A stretch of DNA of 64,000 bases, from NCBI GenBank assembly GCA_038501195.1, contig JBBPUQ010000010.1, positions 2,850,001 to 2,914,000 of the forward strand, given 5' to 3'. This document shows positions 25,884 to 38,998 of this stretch, piece after piece. Position 1 is the first letter of the stretch. The number at the start of each line of letters is the position of its first letter. This stretch comes from Nemania diffusa. Lineage: Eukaryota > Ascomycota > Sordariomycetes > Xylariales > Xylariaceae. The translations under genes and the position numbers were made by a program. The notes under the pieces were generated by a model that was not told the DNA's origin, ran no database searches, and saw only the letters and a list, made by a program, of their open reading frames with translations.

Positions 25884-28800
25884 ATGCCGCGAGACTCAGA
25901 GCCAACTATGTTGATCACATCTCAAGAATACGTACCGTTTGTGGTGCTCCTCTTCATTTGTCTATCTGTTCGTCTAGGTCGGGCTTCACTTCGGAACTTC
26001 ATCTCGGTGACTGTTGGTGCTCTCACAGTATGGGTTATTTCTCCTGCGCACTCGTCGTTCGGAAAGGCCATCTCCTTTGGCGTTTTGGGCTTGGCCATTG
26101 CAATGTCCCCTTTCGGACCGGCTCTCTTCAGGTTTATGAAGAGCCTGCTGTTGAGGAGCTTTCAATATGCACCCAAGAGCGTGCAACCCAAGAGCCTCAG
26201 GGAACCAAAACCAGGTAGAATAAGCCGGGTTCTCACTAATCCAGATCCAATTAACGTCTTGCACGATGAAGTAGATGCTGAAGTAGAGTAGGGCATTGTA
26301 AGCTTCTTTTTACGGGCCTACACGTAGCTAATGACAAGGTTATTGGCAGTATCGTTGCAGTCCACGGGCTTGGATCCTCGGTTGAGACGACCTGGACCCA
26401 CGAATCCGGGAAGCTCTGGTTACGAGACTTCCTCCCCCATGATTTCAAAAAGTCTCGCATAATGACTTTCCGCCACAACTCAAGCTGGAAGTCTCAAGCT
26501 CAAGCAAAAGATCTAGCCGATCATGGAAGACAATTCCTCGATGCCCTTGAGGGCCGGAGAGCAACAGATAAGGCAAGACCAAATACTGGGTATCCGATAT
26601 AAAGGAATAATGTGAGGGAGCTAATATGCATTATTGCAACGATAGTTGAGAGAACGCCCATTGATCCTCGTCGGTCACAGCTTTGGGGGGCTGTTGATTG
26701 AGCAGGTGAGTGCTCTCTCCCCTCGTATGATTATTGTCCCCATTCTAGTCCCTGTTCTCCTCACTAAGCTCTAGCTGCTAAATGATTCCTGCTCAACAGG
26801 CACTCGTCCTCGCGAAAGGGCCTAGCAACGATCCTAATACCCGAGCACGACACTTGAGCCTCGCGGAAAGCCTAGCGGGCGTCATTTTCTTGGGCACACC
26901 TCATGCAGGCTCCGGATATTCCTTTCTGGGGAAGATCTACTGCCTCTTTCATTACTGGGACGGCGCAAATCCTATGTTGCTGCAATACTTAGATCCGGGG
27001 TCTAAGGAGACGGTGAAACTAGAGGACGATTTCCTCAAGGCCTACCCAGGCCGCTCGTTTGACTATTACGAGACTACACCCAATGTTATCTTTGGCATCC
27101 AATTTCAGATGGTGAGGATGCTCCAATACCAATCATGATATTTTTAGAACGTGTGGCTAACTCAGAGCGCTCCCCAGGTTGTCACGCGAGACTCTGGCAC
27201 CCGGCGTGGGCAAGAGGGGAGCCCGCTAGATACAAACCACTTTGGTCTGAACAAATACAGTAGTAGAAGCGATGCGAGTTATATTGCTGTCAAGGGTAGG
27301 ATGGCCCAGATGCTGAGGTCCTGGACTGGTAGGCCAAAACCATCCCATATCGACTAACGGGCAGCATTAACAGAATAGCTTAGTGGAGATGGAAGAAAAG
27401 AGGGAAGACTTTGGTTCGTAGGCCCCCTAGAGCTTCTATGTAGGCTCTATCGTAGGATAATGATACAAACTAAGATAAATAGATGTTAAGGAGCTAGAGT
27501 TGCTCAAGGAACTCGAACCATGCAACTTCATTACCACTGCAAATGAGCGACGGCGCAACATGACCCCCGGCACTTGCGAGTGGATTAAAAACCAACCCGA
27601 ATATCTGGATTGGATCCCGGAAAGAAAAGTCCTCTGGATTCTTGGTAATCCTGGATCAGGCAAGACTTATATCGCGCAGGTCAGTAGATGCCCATCGGTT
27701 ACCTACCGAATTGACCCGAAACTATGGTTTTGTTGATTTTAGCTAACATAAGCAAAGTGGATATGCGAACATGTTCGGGAGGATCCTTTGAATAACCTCA
27801 CGTATTTCTTCTTTGACGCCAAGAATAATGACGGTAACGACTTTTGTTCGCTTAATAAATTTTACCAGACAATCTTGCATCAGCTTCTTGAAGGGATTAG
27901 AAAGACACGCCCAAAGTTAAAAGCAGAATGCTTTAAATTGGTACGCAATATAATCCTCAAGGAAGGGCTGGCAGAGCCGGCCTATATCGAGGCATTGCGA
28001 GAAGTCTTTCACCTGGCACAGCTGAGCTTCCTAGTCATAGACGCTCTTGACGAATGCAGGGACGCGGAGACGGAAGAATTGAAAGAATGGTTGGAGAAGA
28101 TCACGGCATTTCCTAACCTCCAAATTGTCATCACGAGCCGCTCGCTACAGAAGACCAAGAAGCTCTACGACAATCCTCGATATATCAACCTCCAATTAAG
28201 CGGCGTCGTAGATAGGCTAGACGAGGACATTGAAAAATTCATTATTGGTCGCGTCGACTCTGAAGAGTCGACATTTCCCGATGAAATGTTGAGAGTAGTG
28301 AGTAGACTGAAAGCTCGCTCGAGTGTAAGATTGCTACCCTTACTGACCCGTGTCTCTCTCCGGGCTCAACGTCTGTTCTAGTTGCTGATGTTTATTGTTA
28401 GGGTATGATCCTGTACGCGAGACTCATGCTGGAAATCCTAGAGAAAAAAGCCGGCGACGAGGATGAATTGCTAGCCGAGATGGAGAAGTTGCCCGAGACG
28501 CTCACGGCTCTTTACGCCGATAGGCTGGAAAATGTCAAGGATCGTAAGTTTGCTGGTAGGATATTGCAGTGGTTAGTCGCATGTCGGCGACCCCTTACCG
28601 TTGATAGTCTCCGTGGGGTTGATACAATCTGGAGAGAGGTGTTGTCGAAGAAATCCTTCAACCTAGACATAGAGAACCCCCCGAAGGGGCTCGGTAAGGA
28701 CCGCGCTGGGAAAGACCGGTTCCAGAGGTTTCTGCTCCGCGATCTATTGCCACTTGTCGAGATTCGCGACGATAGCACGGTCCGCTTAGTCCATACTACG

Positions 28801-31800
28801 GTATCGCAGTTCCTTCTAGGCGAGGAAGTGGAAGAGAACGGCAAGCAGTGCCCCGATGCCTTCAAAGTTAAGCTCGACGTCAGCCACGAGCAGATCGCTA
28901 TCACCTGTGTAACGTATCTGTGGTGGAGCTTCACCGCCGACGATACGCATAAGTCCGATTCATTGGTTTTTCTGAACAATATGGATCTCCGGGACTATGC
29001 AGTGCTAGAGTGGCCGGACCACTGCGAGAAGTCACAGGGGAGGATTGTAGCACAAGAAAGCGAAAAGGGTGTCCTCGTAGGGTTCTTTGAGGGGAAGAAG
29101 GCCTTCCCCGCCTGGCTGACAGCACGTGCAGAGCTGGACAGCTTATTTCAGGCCTACTTTGGCCTCTACGGCGCAAACCCTGTCCTTCCACAGCCGCTGC
29201 ATATCGCTGTCTTTTTCAACATATGGCAATTCGGTAGGCTGTTTCTGACCGATACCGACGTCGACATCTGCGACGCCACCGGCAGTACTGCTCTACATAT
29301 CGCCGCGGGACAGGGCTATCCATTGATCGCAAGGGAACTGTTAGGACGAGGTGCCCGAATGGATCGGGCGGATGCTAGCGGCTCATACCCCCTTCACCGG
29401 GCGGTACGGCGCGGGAACCATGAGACGCTGCAGGAATTACTGGCAGCAGACATGGAAAATACCCTTACCAACATTCCTGACAAGTACAAGTTCACGCCGA
29501 TCCATATAGCCTGCCAGCTCGGATGGACGCAGTGCGTGACCATCTTGCTTCAGCACCATGCTAGCCCGTCCAACGACAGCGGGGCAGTCGAGACGCCAAT
29601 CGGCCTTGCTATTGGGAACGGCCATATCAATGTAGTCCGCATTCTCTTAGAGCACGACAAATCCCTAGTGGCCCACTGCGGTAGGCCTTTGATCCAGGCT
29701 GCTCGCCGCGGCTCGACCGAAATGGTCAAATATCTGTGCGAGGCCAATGTCGACACGTCATACAAAGACCTTCTCGGCCAAACAGCACTACATAAGGCCT
29801 GCATATTTGGTAGCATAGATCTCGTCGAGTATTTACTTCGCAAGGATAGGACTTCTGTAGACATAAAAGACCTATCCGGGCGCACACCGCTCTATTTTGC
29901 TGCTGAGCGGGGCCACCTCGACGTTGTGAACTGCCTCCTTCGTTACAACGCAGACAAGAATAGTCTTGACGGGCGTGGGGAGACAGCGCTTTTTAAGCCG
30001 GCTGGGAACGGACATACTAAGGTGGTGGACCGCTTGCTGAAGGCCGGTACAGATCCTACGCGTCTCGACTTGTGGCAAAGAACGCCATTGCGATTCGCAG
30101 CGATGAAGGGCCACATAGAAATCGTGCGAATGTTACTAAATCGGACCAATATAGACCAGAACGCGGCTGATTGGACAGGTCGTACAGTTCTTCACAATGC
30201 GGCTGCGTGGCTACGTCAAGGTCAGGATGAAATTATCGATATCCTCTTTCAATATGATGCAAAGCCCGATGCTCGAGATAATGAAGGAGGAACAGCCCTT
30301 CACGCGGCTATAGAGCAGCCGCCTGACGAGCCGCCTCCCACAGACGCCCTCCTCAACCGATTAGTCCAGGGAGGAGTCTCTATAGAAGCAAGGGATAAAT
30401 ATGGGCGAACAGCGCTCTCCCTTGCTGCGGCCACCCGGAATCAAGCGGCCGTGAGATTCCTTCTCACAGCGGGCGCCGCACCGGTGAACCAGTCTCTCCA
30501 TCTCGCCGTCCAGTCCGGCGATATAGCCCTAGTTAGACCATTCCTCGAGCAGAGATCTAAGCTAGACTTAGCTGAGTGCGACTGGAACGGAAATACTCCA
30601 CTGCATATCGCCGCATCCGAGGGCTACAAGGAAATTTTGGTTGCTCTGCTTGATGCCGGAGCTCCTACAAGATGCCTAAATATGGATCAACACACACCCT
30701 TAGGGTTGGTAAATAAGGTCAAACACCCAGATATAGCGACCCTACTCCTAAATAAAGACCCGACACCTGGGGGCAACCTCCAGTCCCGCCTGGCGAACTA
30801 CAACAATGCGCAGGTGAATCTCCCGGATAATTTAGGCAGGACACTGCTGCACGCGGCCGTCTTGCTCGGACAGGCAGAAATGATCCGCCAACTTTTGGAT
30901 GCCGCGGCTAATACGGAGATAGCAGACCAAATAGGCCGGACGCCGCTCCACTATGCGGTCCAACGGCTAGATCCGGCCATCACAGAGATCCTTATCAAAG
31001 CAAAGGCCAAAGTTGACGCGGCAGATGCGCGGGGAAGGGTACCGCTCTACCTCGCTGCTGAAGCAGGAAACGCGACAGAAACTCGTGTGTTGCTAGTCGC
31101 CGGGGCGGAATTAGTAAGAAGTAAGGAGGAACGTACTCCCTTGCATGCTGCGGCTCTTGGAGGCTCTGCGCAGGCTGTTCAGGCGCTTCTCGAGACGCAG
31201 AGGGGGATTGAACTGATTCCCGGACAAGATATTTACAAGCAGACGGCACTCCATCTAGCGGCGGAGCGAGGGAACAGCGGCGTCGTGAAGGAACTCCTCA
31301 AGCACATTCAAAATATAGCCGTAGTTGACAGCCCAGACAACGAGAAGCAGACGGCACTTTTCCAGGCATCTAAGAATGGCCACATCGAAGTTGTACAACA
31401 GCTTATCCGAGCGGGATCCATGGTATACCGCACGGATAAGGATGGCAATATGGCCATCCATCTGGCTGCAGAGGAGGGGCATCTTGAGATCGCCAAGCTT
31501 CTTCTTGACGAGCTTCCCAATCAAGTCAATCTCGCTGTGAAAAAATGGGGGGATGACCTTCCTAGGTGGCCAGTCGAGGAGGCATATCTTGATCCAGCAC
31601 TCTTCAAGGCCTTAGTCAAAGCACATGCGTTAGTACAGGATCCCGAGACGAGTTCCTGGCGTGCCGACCCTTCTAAATGGGCCACACTAGGAGACCAGCA
31701 GACGCTGGAGACAGCTGTGATCTCAAAGCTGCGAACGTTTGACGAGGAGCAACGTAGTGTCACTGGCACGGCATTAATGCGAGCTGTTAAGGGCGGCCAC

Positions 31801-32367
31801 GCCGATGTCGTGGAACTGCTACTCGACCGAGTCCCCGAGATGCCACTCCAGGCGCAGCACTATTCGTTTTCTAACGCGCTCTCACTCGCGGCGAGAAACG
31901 GCTACACCGCGATCGCACGATCCCTAATCAAGGCCGGCTCCGACGTCAGCGCCATAACGGACAGTCAGAAAACATGCCTACACGAGGCAGCAGAGGGCGG
32001 ACATAGCGAGATGATCGAGGTGCTTCTGCAGAACGACGCGAACCCCGACTTAGCGAGCCTGCGCGATGGGTCAACACCGCTGCACCTCGCGGCAGCGGGG
32101 GGCTACGAGGCTGCCGTCCGCGCGCTCGTCCGCGTTGCTTTCGTCAATTGCGTCGATGACCTGGGCCGCACGCCGCTGCATGTGGCTTGCCTAGGCTGCC
32201 ACAGCGCCGTGGTCGATGTGCTTATCGACGCCGATGCTGATCTCATGGCGCGTGACTTTGAGCGTAGGACGCCGCTCGAGCTGGCTGGAGGCATGAGTGA
32301 GCAGACTCAAAAGCACATGGTAGAGCAAGCTAAAAAGCAGAGAGAGCGACGGGCTGCCAGACACTGA
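25884..32367 (+). CDS. NLR: membrane segment, alpha/beta hydrolase, NACHT, ankyrin repeats
   Basis: Eight exons: 25884-26282, 26339-26572, 26646-26705, 26800-27111, 27178-27328, 27483-27679, 27758-28324 and 28402-32367, giving 1961 residues. The N-terminus has two or three hydrophobic segments (about 14-30, 38-52 and 59-78). An alpha/beta hydrolase of the SesB/lipase-like type follows: VAVHGLG at 139-145, nucleophile Ser223 in GHSFGG, and a probable catalytic His356 in DTNHFGLNKYS. The NACHT module has Walker A GNPGSGKT at 440-447 and Walker B FLVIDALDEC at 542-551. From about 905 to 1945 there are some 28-30 ankyrin repeats, interrupted by a non-repeat stretch at about 1684-1767. Fungal NLRs sense non-self and can trigger heterokaryon incompatibility death; that role is inferred here from architecture. 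The exon joins are all in frame. Intron 2 is GC-AG. Confidence 0.9.
26573..26645 (+). other. GC-AG intron in the NLR gene
   Basis: The 73-nt intron has donor AAG|GCAAGA, the extended consensus expected of GC-AG introns, and acceptor GATAG, with a branch-like GCTAAT inside. Removing it joins the Lys at the end of exon 2 to the sequence LRERPLILVGHSFGG and keeps the frame. The unspliced frame reaches a stop within this interval. Confidence 0.7.
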
Positions 32368-34119
32368 TTAAGCATCTCTTCAAGAGAATGAGGTAAATTG
32401 TACGGTTAGATAGTACATGGGAAATTGTAAGGAGGCTATTCTAAATCAGATTAGATGGCGACTTAATGCCCTATTCAGATACCTACTTCCGATCCACTAT
32501 TTGCCTAGTCTGGCTTAGACTGAATCTTCTTAACCGAAAGCTTACCTGTGGACAGCTTGATTAGGCTTAGACTACGTAGCGGGGTCACTATCTCTTATTT
32601 GCAAATAAATATCTTAATACATATTATCTAAGTAATAAGCTATATGCTTATACTAAAGGTATATACATAGTTTAGAGATTTGAATGCAAGTAGGTTTATT
32701 AGATGCGTAATTAAATGCGTAATTAAATGGGCTACTTTATAATATTTTATTTAATTATGTAGGTGTTGTTGTTGTTAAGTAATTCTGTTTGGAAGCTAGA
32801 CTTTAGTTAAATCAAGGGATAGGGTTAAGGGTATGGGTTTTGACCCAGTAGGCGCTGTGGGCCACCGTAGCTAAAGTGAGCCCACAGCATTAACACCCTC
32901 GTCTCAGGTAGGTGAGCCCCTATCTGCCAACAAAACAACGAAATGGGAGTTGAAAAACAACGAAAATAATTCTACCACTAGTTTCTGTTAACCAGGCCGA
33001 TTTGAAAATGAGCTCATATGACTCTTCCCAACAAGCTCCGGGACACAACACCAAGTTGTGTGATGATGCCGTAGGGCGTTCGGCTTCATGGGCTCTAGGC
33101 AATCGGGCACCCAACGGCCGGCCGATCAATGCGAAGGCAATAAATATGACGAGGAAACTAACCAATGTTAAGAAGCTAATTGGAATAAATGCTCGCAGCA
33201 CTAAGTACTACATCTGTCTTCTAGGATAATCATGAGCTAACAGACCTTAATAATTAATGACTACTTAGTACCAATCACCCACTACGCGAATCCGCGAGAT
33301 TCTGTCCTATTAAAGGAAATCATATTCTGAGTCTAAAAAATACAGCAATAATAACCGAAAGTAGCTAAATCAGGGCTAGTGCAGGCGTTGAAAATATAAG
33401 TCCTCTCTCTATCTATATCTACTTAGGTATATACCGATCAAATCACCGCACTTCAGAAAACACCCCCAGAAGCATACATGCGTCAGCAATATCTCCCGGC
33501 CACCCCGCTATTCATTATTCCATACGGCTCACCGTGTTCGCCTTCTTCTACACAGTGAGTTGTAACGTCCGTACGTCTCTCTTTGTGCTGTGTGATGTTA
33601 CGGGCTAACCCAGGACCGGTTACCAATTGTGGGTAACGCAATGCCTATGTCTCACGTGAAGTCCTTCTGGGACTATATATAGTAGAGGATGTTACTCTAA
33701 ACTAAAATGACATTGGCTAGCTTATCTGCATTGTGCTCAGATACTGGGGAAAATATGCACACGATGGGCAGTCTTATGAAGTCATTCGTCCGAGTGCATT
33801 ACCAAATCAATGATGCCGGGCCTCTGCAAACCGCGTTGCTGACCTGGAGGTGTCAACCCCATCATAATTGTCTAGGGATGACAGGAGACGATTTTTCGAC
33901 TTCATTAAGCCTGAAATGGATATCACCCATACTGCTGCACCTACATTGTTAAAATAATTAGCTCTACAGCACGCAGCAGAATCAGGAGGACAACTGATCG
34001 GCGCCAAAGCTAGACTGCTAAAGAACTGCTGCTAGCTGAACCTTACCTACGCCGAGCCAAGCACGCGTTCAAAAGCCAGTGCAAAACGTGTCGACGTCTT
34101 GTAGGAACACTTTGATGAG
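32368..34119. other. Intergenic, no gene supported
   Basis: 1.75 kb, A+T-rich in its first 500 bases (about 32580-32790) and ordinary after that. A TATATATAG motif lies near 33674-33682, followed by a short frame at 33707-33952 that has no recognisable domain. Confidence 0.5.
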
Positions 34120-34962
34120 ATGACGTCACGTCTACGGAAAATGCGAGAGCCCCTGTACGAGGAAAACGAAGCTCAAGCTATCGAAAATACAGAGAACCTA
34201 GCTTCGAAGCTCTTGCTCGAGGTCGCTATGGGACCACAAGACACCGCGCAGAGCCAGCTCTCCAAGGCGAGACCGTGGGTTAGGCAGCTATGGGAGGAAC
34301 TCGTGGACAGGCCACAGAGCAGATGGGGGTATCCAGTCTTCCTCGAGCCGGGCTACGAGCAGATGGAGGAATATATTTCTCGGAGAGACGCGGTTCTTAC
34401 CCGGGCGAGAGAAGCAGTCTACTGCGAGGAGACATTAGGTGCGAGATGGAAGCTTCAAACACTAGACTGGCCTATCGCTGCCAAAGATAATAACTGGACT
34501 CTCGAGTACAAGTTCAGCGTCATGAGAGAGGTATTCCAGTCAATCACAGAGAATACGCCGAAGAAGCAAAGACTCAGCCACGAGACAGAGGCACGGAGCG
34601 GCGGGCTAGACGATGGCATATTGCCCAACGTCTTCCTTGTTATCGACCGGGAGTCAATCGACACTGTCATGGCAGTCCCGGGCAATGTCGAAGACATGTG
34701 GGTTTGGGCAGTCGATGTGGATTTCGATACCCGATTTCAACCGGCCGAAAGGGCAACGGAACAGATACGAGAGGAATATAGAGGATACATGCGGGTTAGC
34801 CTTCAGCAGCTGGTCAACAATTTCTTTGAGCAACGATATCTTTACGCCGAGGACAAGCCGCTCGCTTGCCTATGGGCGGCTGCTGCGCAAAGTAAGAACC
34901 GAGCCTTCGTATCCCTCGACGAATTAAAGCCTGGCTTCCGGTGGAGGCACAGAGTACCGTGA
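34120..34962 (+). CDS. Uncharacterised 280-residue protein
   Basis: A single uninterrupted ATG-to-TGA frame whose codon use and base composition resemble the neighbouring genes. I do not recognise a named domain. The protein is charged and rich in Trp and Arg, with no signal peptide or membrane helix. Segments that look like conserved motifs include RWGYPVFLEPGY, EYISRRDAVLTRAR, LGARWKLQTLDWP, LPNVFLVID, DMWVWAVDVDFD and RGYMRVSLQQLVNNFFEQR. The pattern resembles hypothetical proteins found across Pezizomycotina, often in variable numbers, but I cannot name a family. It is the last gene before the A+T block, about 1.35 kb from its edge. A heterochromatin-edge location fits an accessory gene. 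Confidence 0.75.
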   Translation: MTSRLRKMREPLYEENEAQAIENTENLASKLLLEVAMGPQDTAQSQLSKARPWVRQLWEELVDRPQSRWGYPVFLEPGYEQMEEYISRRDAVLTRAREAVYCEETLGARWKLQTLDWPIAAKDNNWTLEYKFSVMREVFQSITENTPKKQRLSHETEARSGGLDDGILPNVFLVIDRESIDTVMAVPGNVEDMWVWAVDVDFDTRFQPAERATEQIREEYRGYMRVSLQQLVNNFFEQRYLYAEDKPLACLWAAAAQSKNRAFVSLDELKPGFRWRHRVP

Positions 34963-36311
34963 GCTGAATAACTCCTTTGAGTGCGCGCGAAGAACAAGCA
35001 AATACAGAATCGTGGCTGTGGAAATAGGGGCTAAGGTCAGCTGTAGCCTGTCGACTCCGACGCGATCGTGATCACGAGGACTCACGCTAGTTTCACGAAT
35101 TCGTATATCGGCGGTACGATGATCCAGACTTCGACTTTAGCCCCGAATCTATGTCCCGCTGTCATAAATATATGTTTGGCTGGGTACCACCAAGCACTGG
35201 CGCAGTGTCGCAGAAGCGCTTCTAGTCGCCATGTGCGTATCACTCTATAGAGAGATCATTAAGCACATATCGGTAAGCGTGTCTCTAGCTATAGCTCATA
35301 TGACCTATCTGGATTCGTATTACTCATCCCCCGCATAGCTACTGCGACGTTTGCGAAAATGCCGGAGGCGGTGCTGACTCAGAGTCCGAAATGGGGCTCC
35401 CATGTATGTTAGAAAGCTACGTACGATGTTTGTGCCTGGGTCGCTCATCTGACGTTAGAGGCTCGTCAGCAGAATTACCGAAGAAGCCTTACAGCCTCTA
35501 CGTAGTAGTATAGTACGATGAAACACGAAGTCCTTACACACACCGTGTAGCAGTGAGAGATAACATAATCGGAGCAGGTATGTGCGGTTTTCCTAATAAT
35601 TGGGGACATTGAGCTCAGTACCACGGAAGGCGCTTAGGTTTAATACCATACATCACGCACTAGATGCAGGTCTTTATTGTTGCTTCGCGACACGGTATGC
35701 ACTATATAAAATATGCGTACGGTATACGATTAACTTCGTCGTACGACTGTATGCCGTCACTTAATTCATGCTTGTGTTTGTTTGTTTGTTTGTTTCAAGC
35801 GAAGGGCCGGTACTACACTACTTCGTATTACAGCACAATCTGGTGTATACGATGGTCTCGTCTCGGGTTTGACTATTCGAGAGGTTAGACCCTCCAACTG
35901 CATGTTTTTGATCTTGCTGAAGTGATTACCTCCTAGCCGTGACTGGTAGTCAATTACATGGAGGTGAGACGTACTATACCTGGATGCAAATAACCTAGCG
36001 GTACAGCGAGACTCCGGTGCCATTACGAGAACACTGTAGTCGTAGTAGACTAGTGATAGCCTCAATATGGGCACACTTAGTATGCATGTCGCTCACTGAG
36101 ATCTCCACTAGGTCTAAAGCTGTCGGATGGTATGCTGACACTGCGCCAGCGACCCCTACCTATAGATACTAGTGCACTCGTAGTCAAGATAAGGTTACAC
36201 AAAGTCTTCAGCTCTCCTACGGAGCCTTTCGATCCCGCTCGATATGGTGCGCGGTAAGCGGTCTTCCGCCAATCCGCTAGTCAATTGTATATATGCACGT
36301 TCTGACATAAT
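34963..36311. other. Intergenic buffer before the A+T block
   Basis: 1.35 kb of ordinary base composition, still rich in CpG (for example near 36180-36280), without a supportable gene. A TTTG microsatellite (four units) lies at 35777-35795. The sequence changes to extreme A+T at about 36,310. Confidence 0.55.
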
Positions 36312-36350
36312 TTGCTTTTTTTAGTTGCTTTTTTTAGTTGTTTTTTTTAT
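36312..36350 (+). repeat. Three 13-bp direct repeats at the A+T boundary
   Basis: Units TTGCTTTTTTTAG at 36312-36324 and 36325-36337 are identical. The third (36338-36350) differs by a C-to-T change and a final G-to-T change. They mark the exact transition into the A+T block. Confidence 0.8.
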
Positions 36351-36774
36351 TTTTTAACTTTTTTAAAGCTATTATACTTATAAAGTATATAGTTATACTA
36401 ATATATTTTGCAAATGTATTAAAATATAGTTATAAAATTTAAAGCTATACTATAATGTTACAAAGTAAAAAAAACTATAAATTAAATATAATATAATAAA
36501 TAATATATAATTAATAATATATATTATATAAAACTAAAGTTTAAAAAAAAGTTTTATTTAATATATAAATAAAAATAATATATTAAATATATTAATACTT
36601 TTTTAAATTTTAATTTAATATTATTGTTGTTATAGTTTATAATATTTATATTTGCAATATAGCTTAAGTTGTTTTATTTAAAAAAATTTAAAATATATTA
36701 AATTAGTTTAATATATATAAAGTTATTTTTATTTTTACTATTTTATTTAATAAATTTTATTTTTTAATATATAT

Positions 36775-36967
36775 ATTAAAAAAAAATATTATAAAATAAA
36801 TAAAAGTTTTATTATAGCTAAATAAAAAATATAGTATAAAGTTTAATAAATAAATTTATTAATTTTTAATTTTTTAAATTTATAAAAAAAACTAAAAGTT
36901 TTTTATATATAATTAAATTTTTAAATATAATTATTATAAAAAGTTTAGTTATTTTATTATTTAATAA
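36775..36967 (+). repeat. Dispersed repeat A, copy 1 (193 bp)
   Basis: Aligns without gaps to 38999-39191, a constant offset of 2224 bp, with 7 differences by my reading. Six are transitions and one is a transversion. Confidence 0.88.
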
Positions 36968-38998
36968 AATATTTTTTTTATTAATGTTTTATTTTTAAAA
37001 TATTAAAAAAAAAATAAATAAAATAAAACTTTTAATAACTAATTTATTAAATTAATATTTAGTAAAACTTTTAAAGTTAATTAGTTTAAAATTTTAAAAA
37101 TAGTTAAAATTTAATACTTTTAAATAATTAAAGCTTTTAAATTGTTAAAACTTTTTAAAGTTTTAAAAGTAAAAATAAAAGTAGTTTTTAATATAGTTAA
37201 AACTTTTAAATTAATTAAATTTAGTTTTTAATAGCTATTTTATAATAGTTATATAATAACTATATATTAACTATATAATTAATATTAATTAAAACTTTTA
37301 TTTATAATTAAATTTAATTTAAGTTTTTTAAATTATTTATTAAAAGTTTTAAAAAGTTTTATAAGTTTTTTATAAACTTTTTATAATATTTTTATAATTA
37401 TTTAATTTTATAAGTTAAAAGTTTTAAAATTTTTAAAATATATTATTAAATATTTAATAAATATTTAGTTAATTTTTTATATTAAACTAAAAATTATTTA
37501 TATTTATAAATTTAAAATTTAAATTTTTAAATTATTTTTTTAAAGCTTAGCTATTAATTAACTATTGTTTAGTTAATTTTTTACTAGTTTATTAAAATAG
37601 TTATATAAAAGTTTTTTAAAAAAATATTTTTTTTTTTGTTAATTAATTAGTTTTTTTGTTATTTTTTAGCTTTTAGTTATATTTGTAGCTATTAAAACTT
37701 TTTGTTTTACTTTAATTTTTAATAACTTTATTATTTTTTTAGTTTTATATTTTTTTTTAAAATAGCTGCTTTTATAACTATTATATTAAAAAGTTAAAAT
37801 TTATATATTAATTAATAAAATTAAAAATAAATTATAAACTATTTAAATAAATTATAAACTGTTAAATTTTTAAAATAAAACTTTAGTATTAAAAAACATA
37901 TATTTTAGTATTATTAAATAAATTATAAGTAAATATTTGTTATTTAAATATATATATATATAAACAAAATAACAAAATAACAGTTTTAAAGCTTTTAAAT
38001 AAACTAGTTTTAAAAGTAATATATTTTAAAATATTTAGTTTTATTAATTTATTATGTTTTAGCAATTTAAAGCTTTATTTAATAGTTTTAAAACTATTAA
38101 TTATAATATTATAGTTTATAAAAATTGTAATTAATTATTTGTTAATTTAATAAATTTAATATAATAAGCTTTTTTTTTACTGCTTTATATATTTTTTACT
38201 TAGTAAATAATAATATAAAGTTTATTTATATTTTACTAATAAATAAGCTGCTACTAATTTTTAACTTTTTAGTAATAAATTTTTTTTTATTTAAAAAAAC
38301 AAAGTTTTTTGAAATATTAAATTAATAAAAGTATAAAAACTAAGTATTTTTAAAACTATTAGCTAATATATTATTAAGTATTTTATATATAAATAAATAT
38401 ATAAGTACTTTTTTTAGCTAATATATAGTTTAAAATTATAATAGCTAATTTAGTAAAATTAGCTTAAAAATATTTAAAAAATAATAATACTAATGTTAAA
38501 ACTTTAAAAAATCAAGTAATTTATTTATTTTTTATTTGCTGCTTATATATTATTAATATAATAAATATATAAGCTGTTATTTTATTTAAAAATTAAAAGT
38601 TAAAATAGCTAATTAAACTAAAAAGTAGAAATTTTAATTGTATATTTTTAAGTTATTTTTTATATAAATACTAAAATTAAAAAATTAAAAAAAAAAAGTC
38701 GAAAAAACTTTATTAATTAAATAAATAAATTAATAAATAAATAAGTTAAATTAATTAAAACAAAAAATCTTTTTTAAAAAAATTTATAAAAATAAAAAAT
38801 ACTTTACTATTTAATAACTTTGTTACTTTATTACTTTATATATTTTTTATTAATTAAATAAATAAATAAATAAATTAAAATAAGTTTTTTAAACAAAATT
38901 AAAAAATTAAAAAGTTTTTTATAAATTTTTTATTAGTTTTTTTATTTAACTATAAACAAGCTTTTTAAACTATTTATAACAAAAAAAAAAATCAATAT

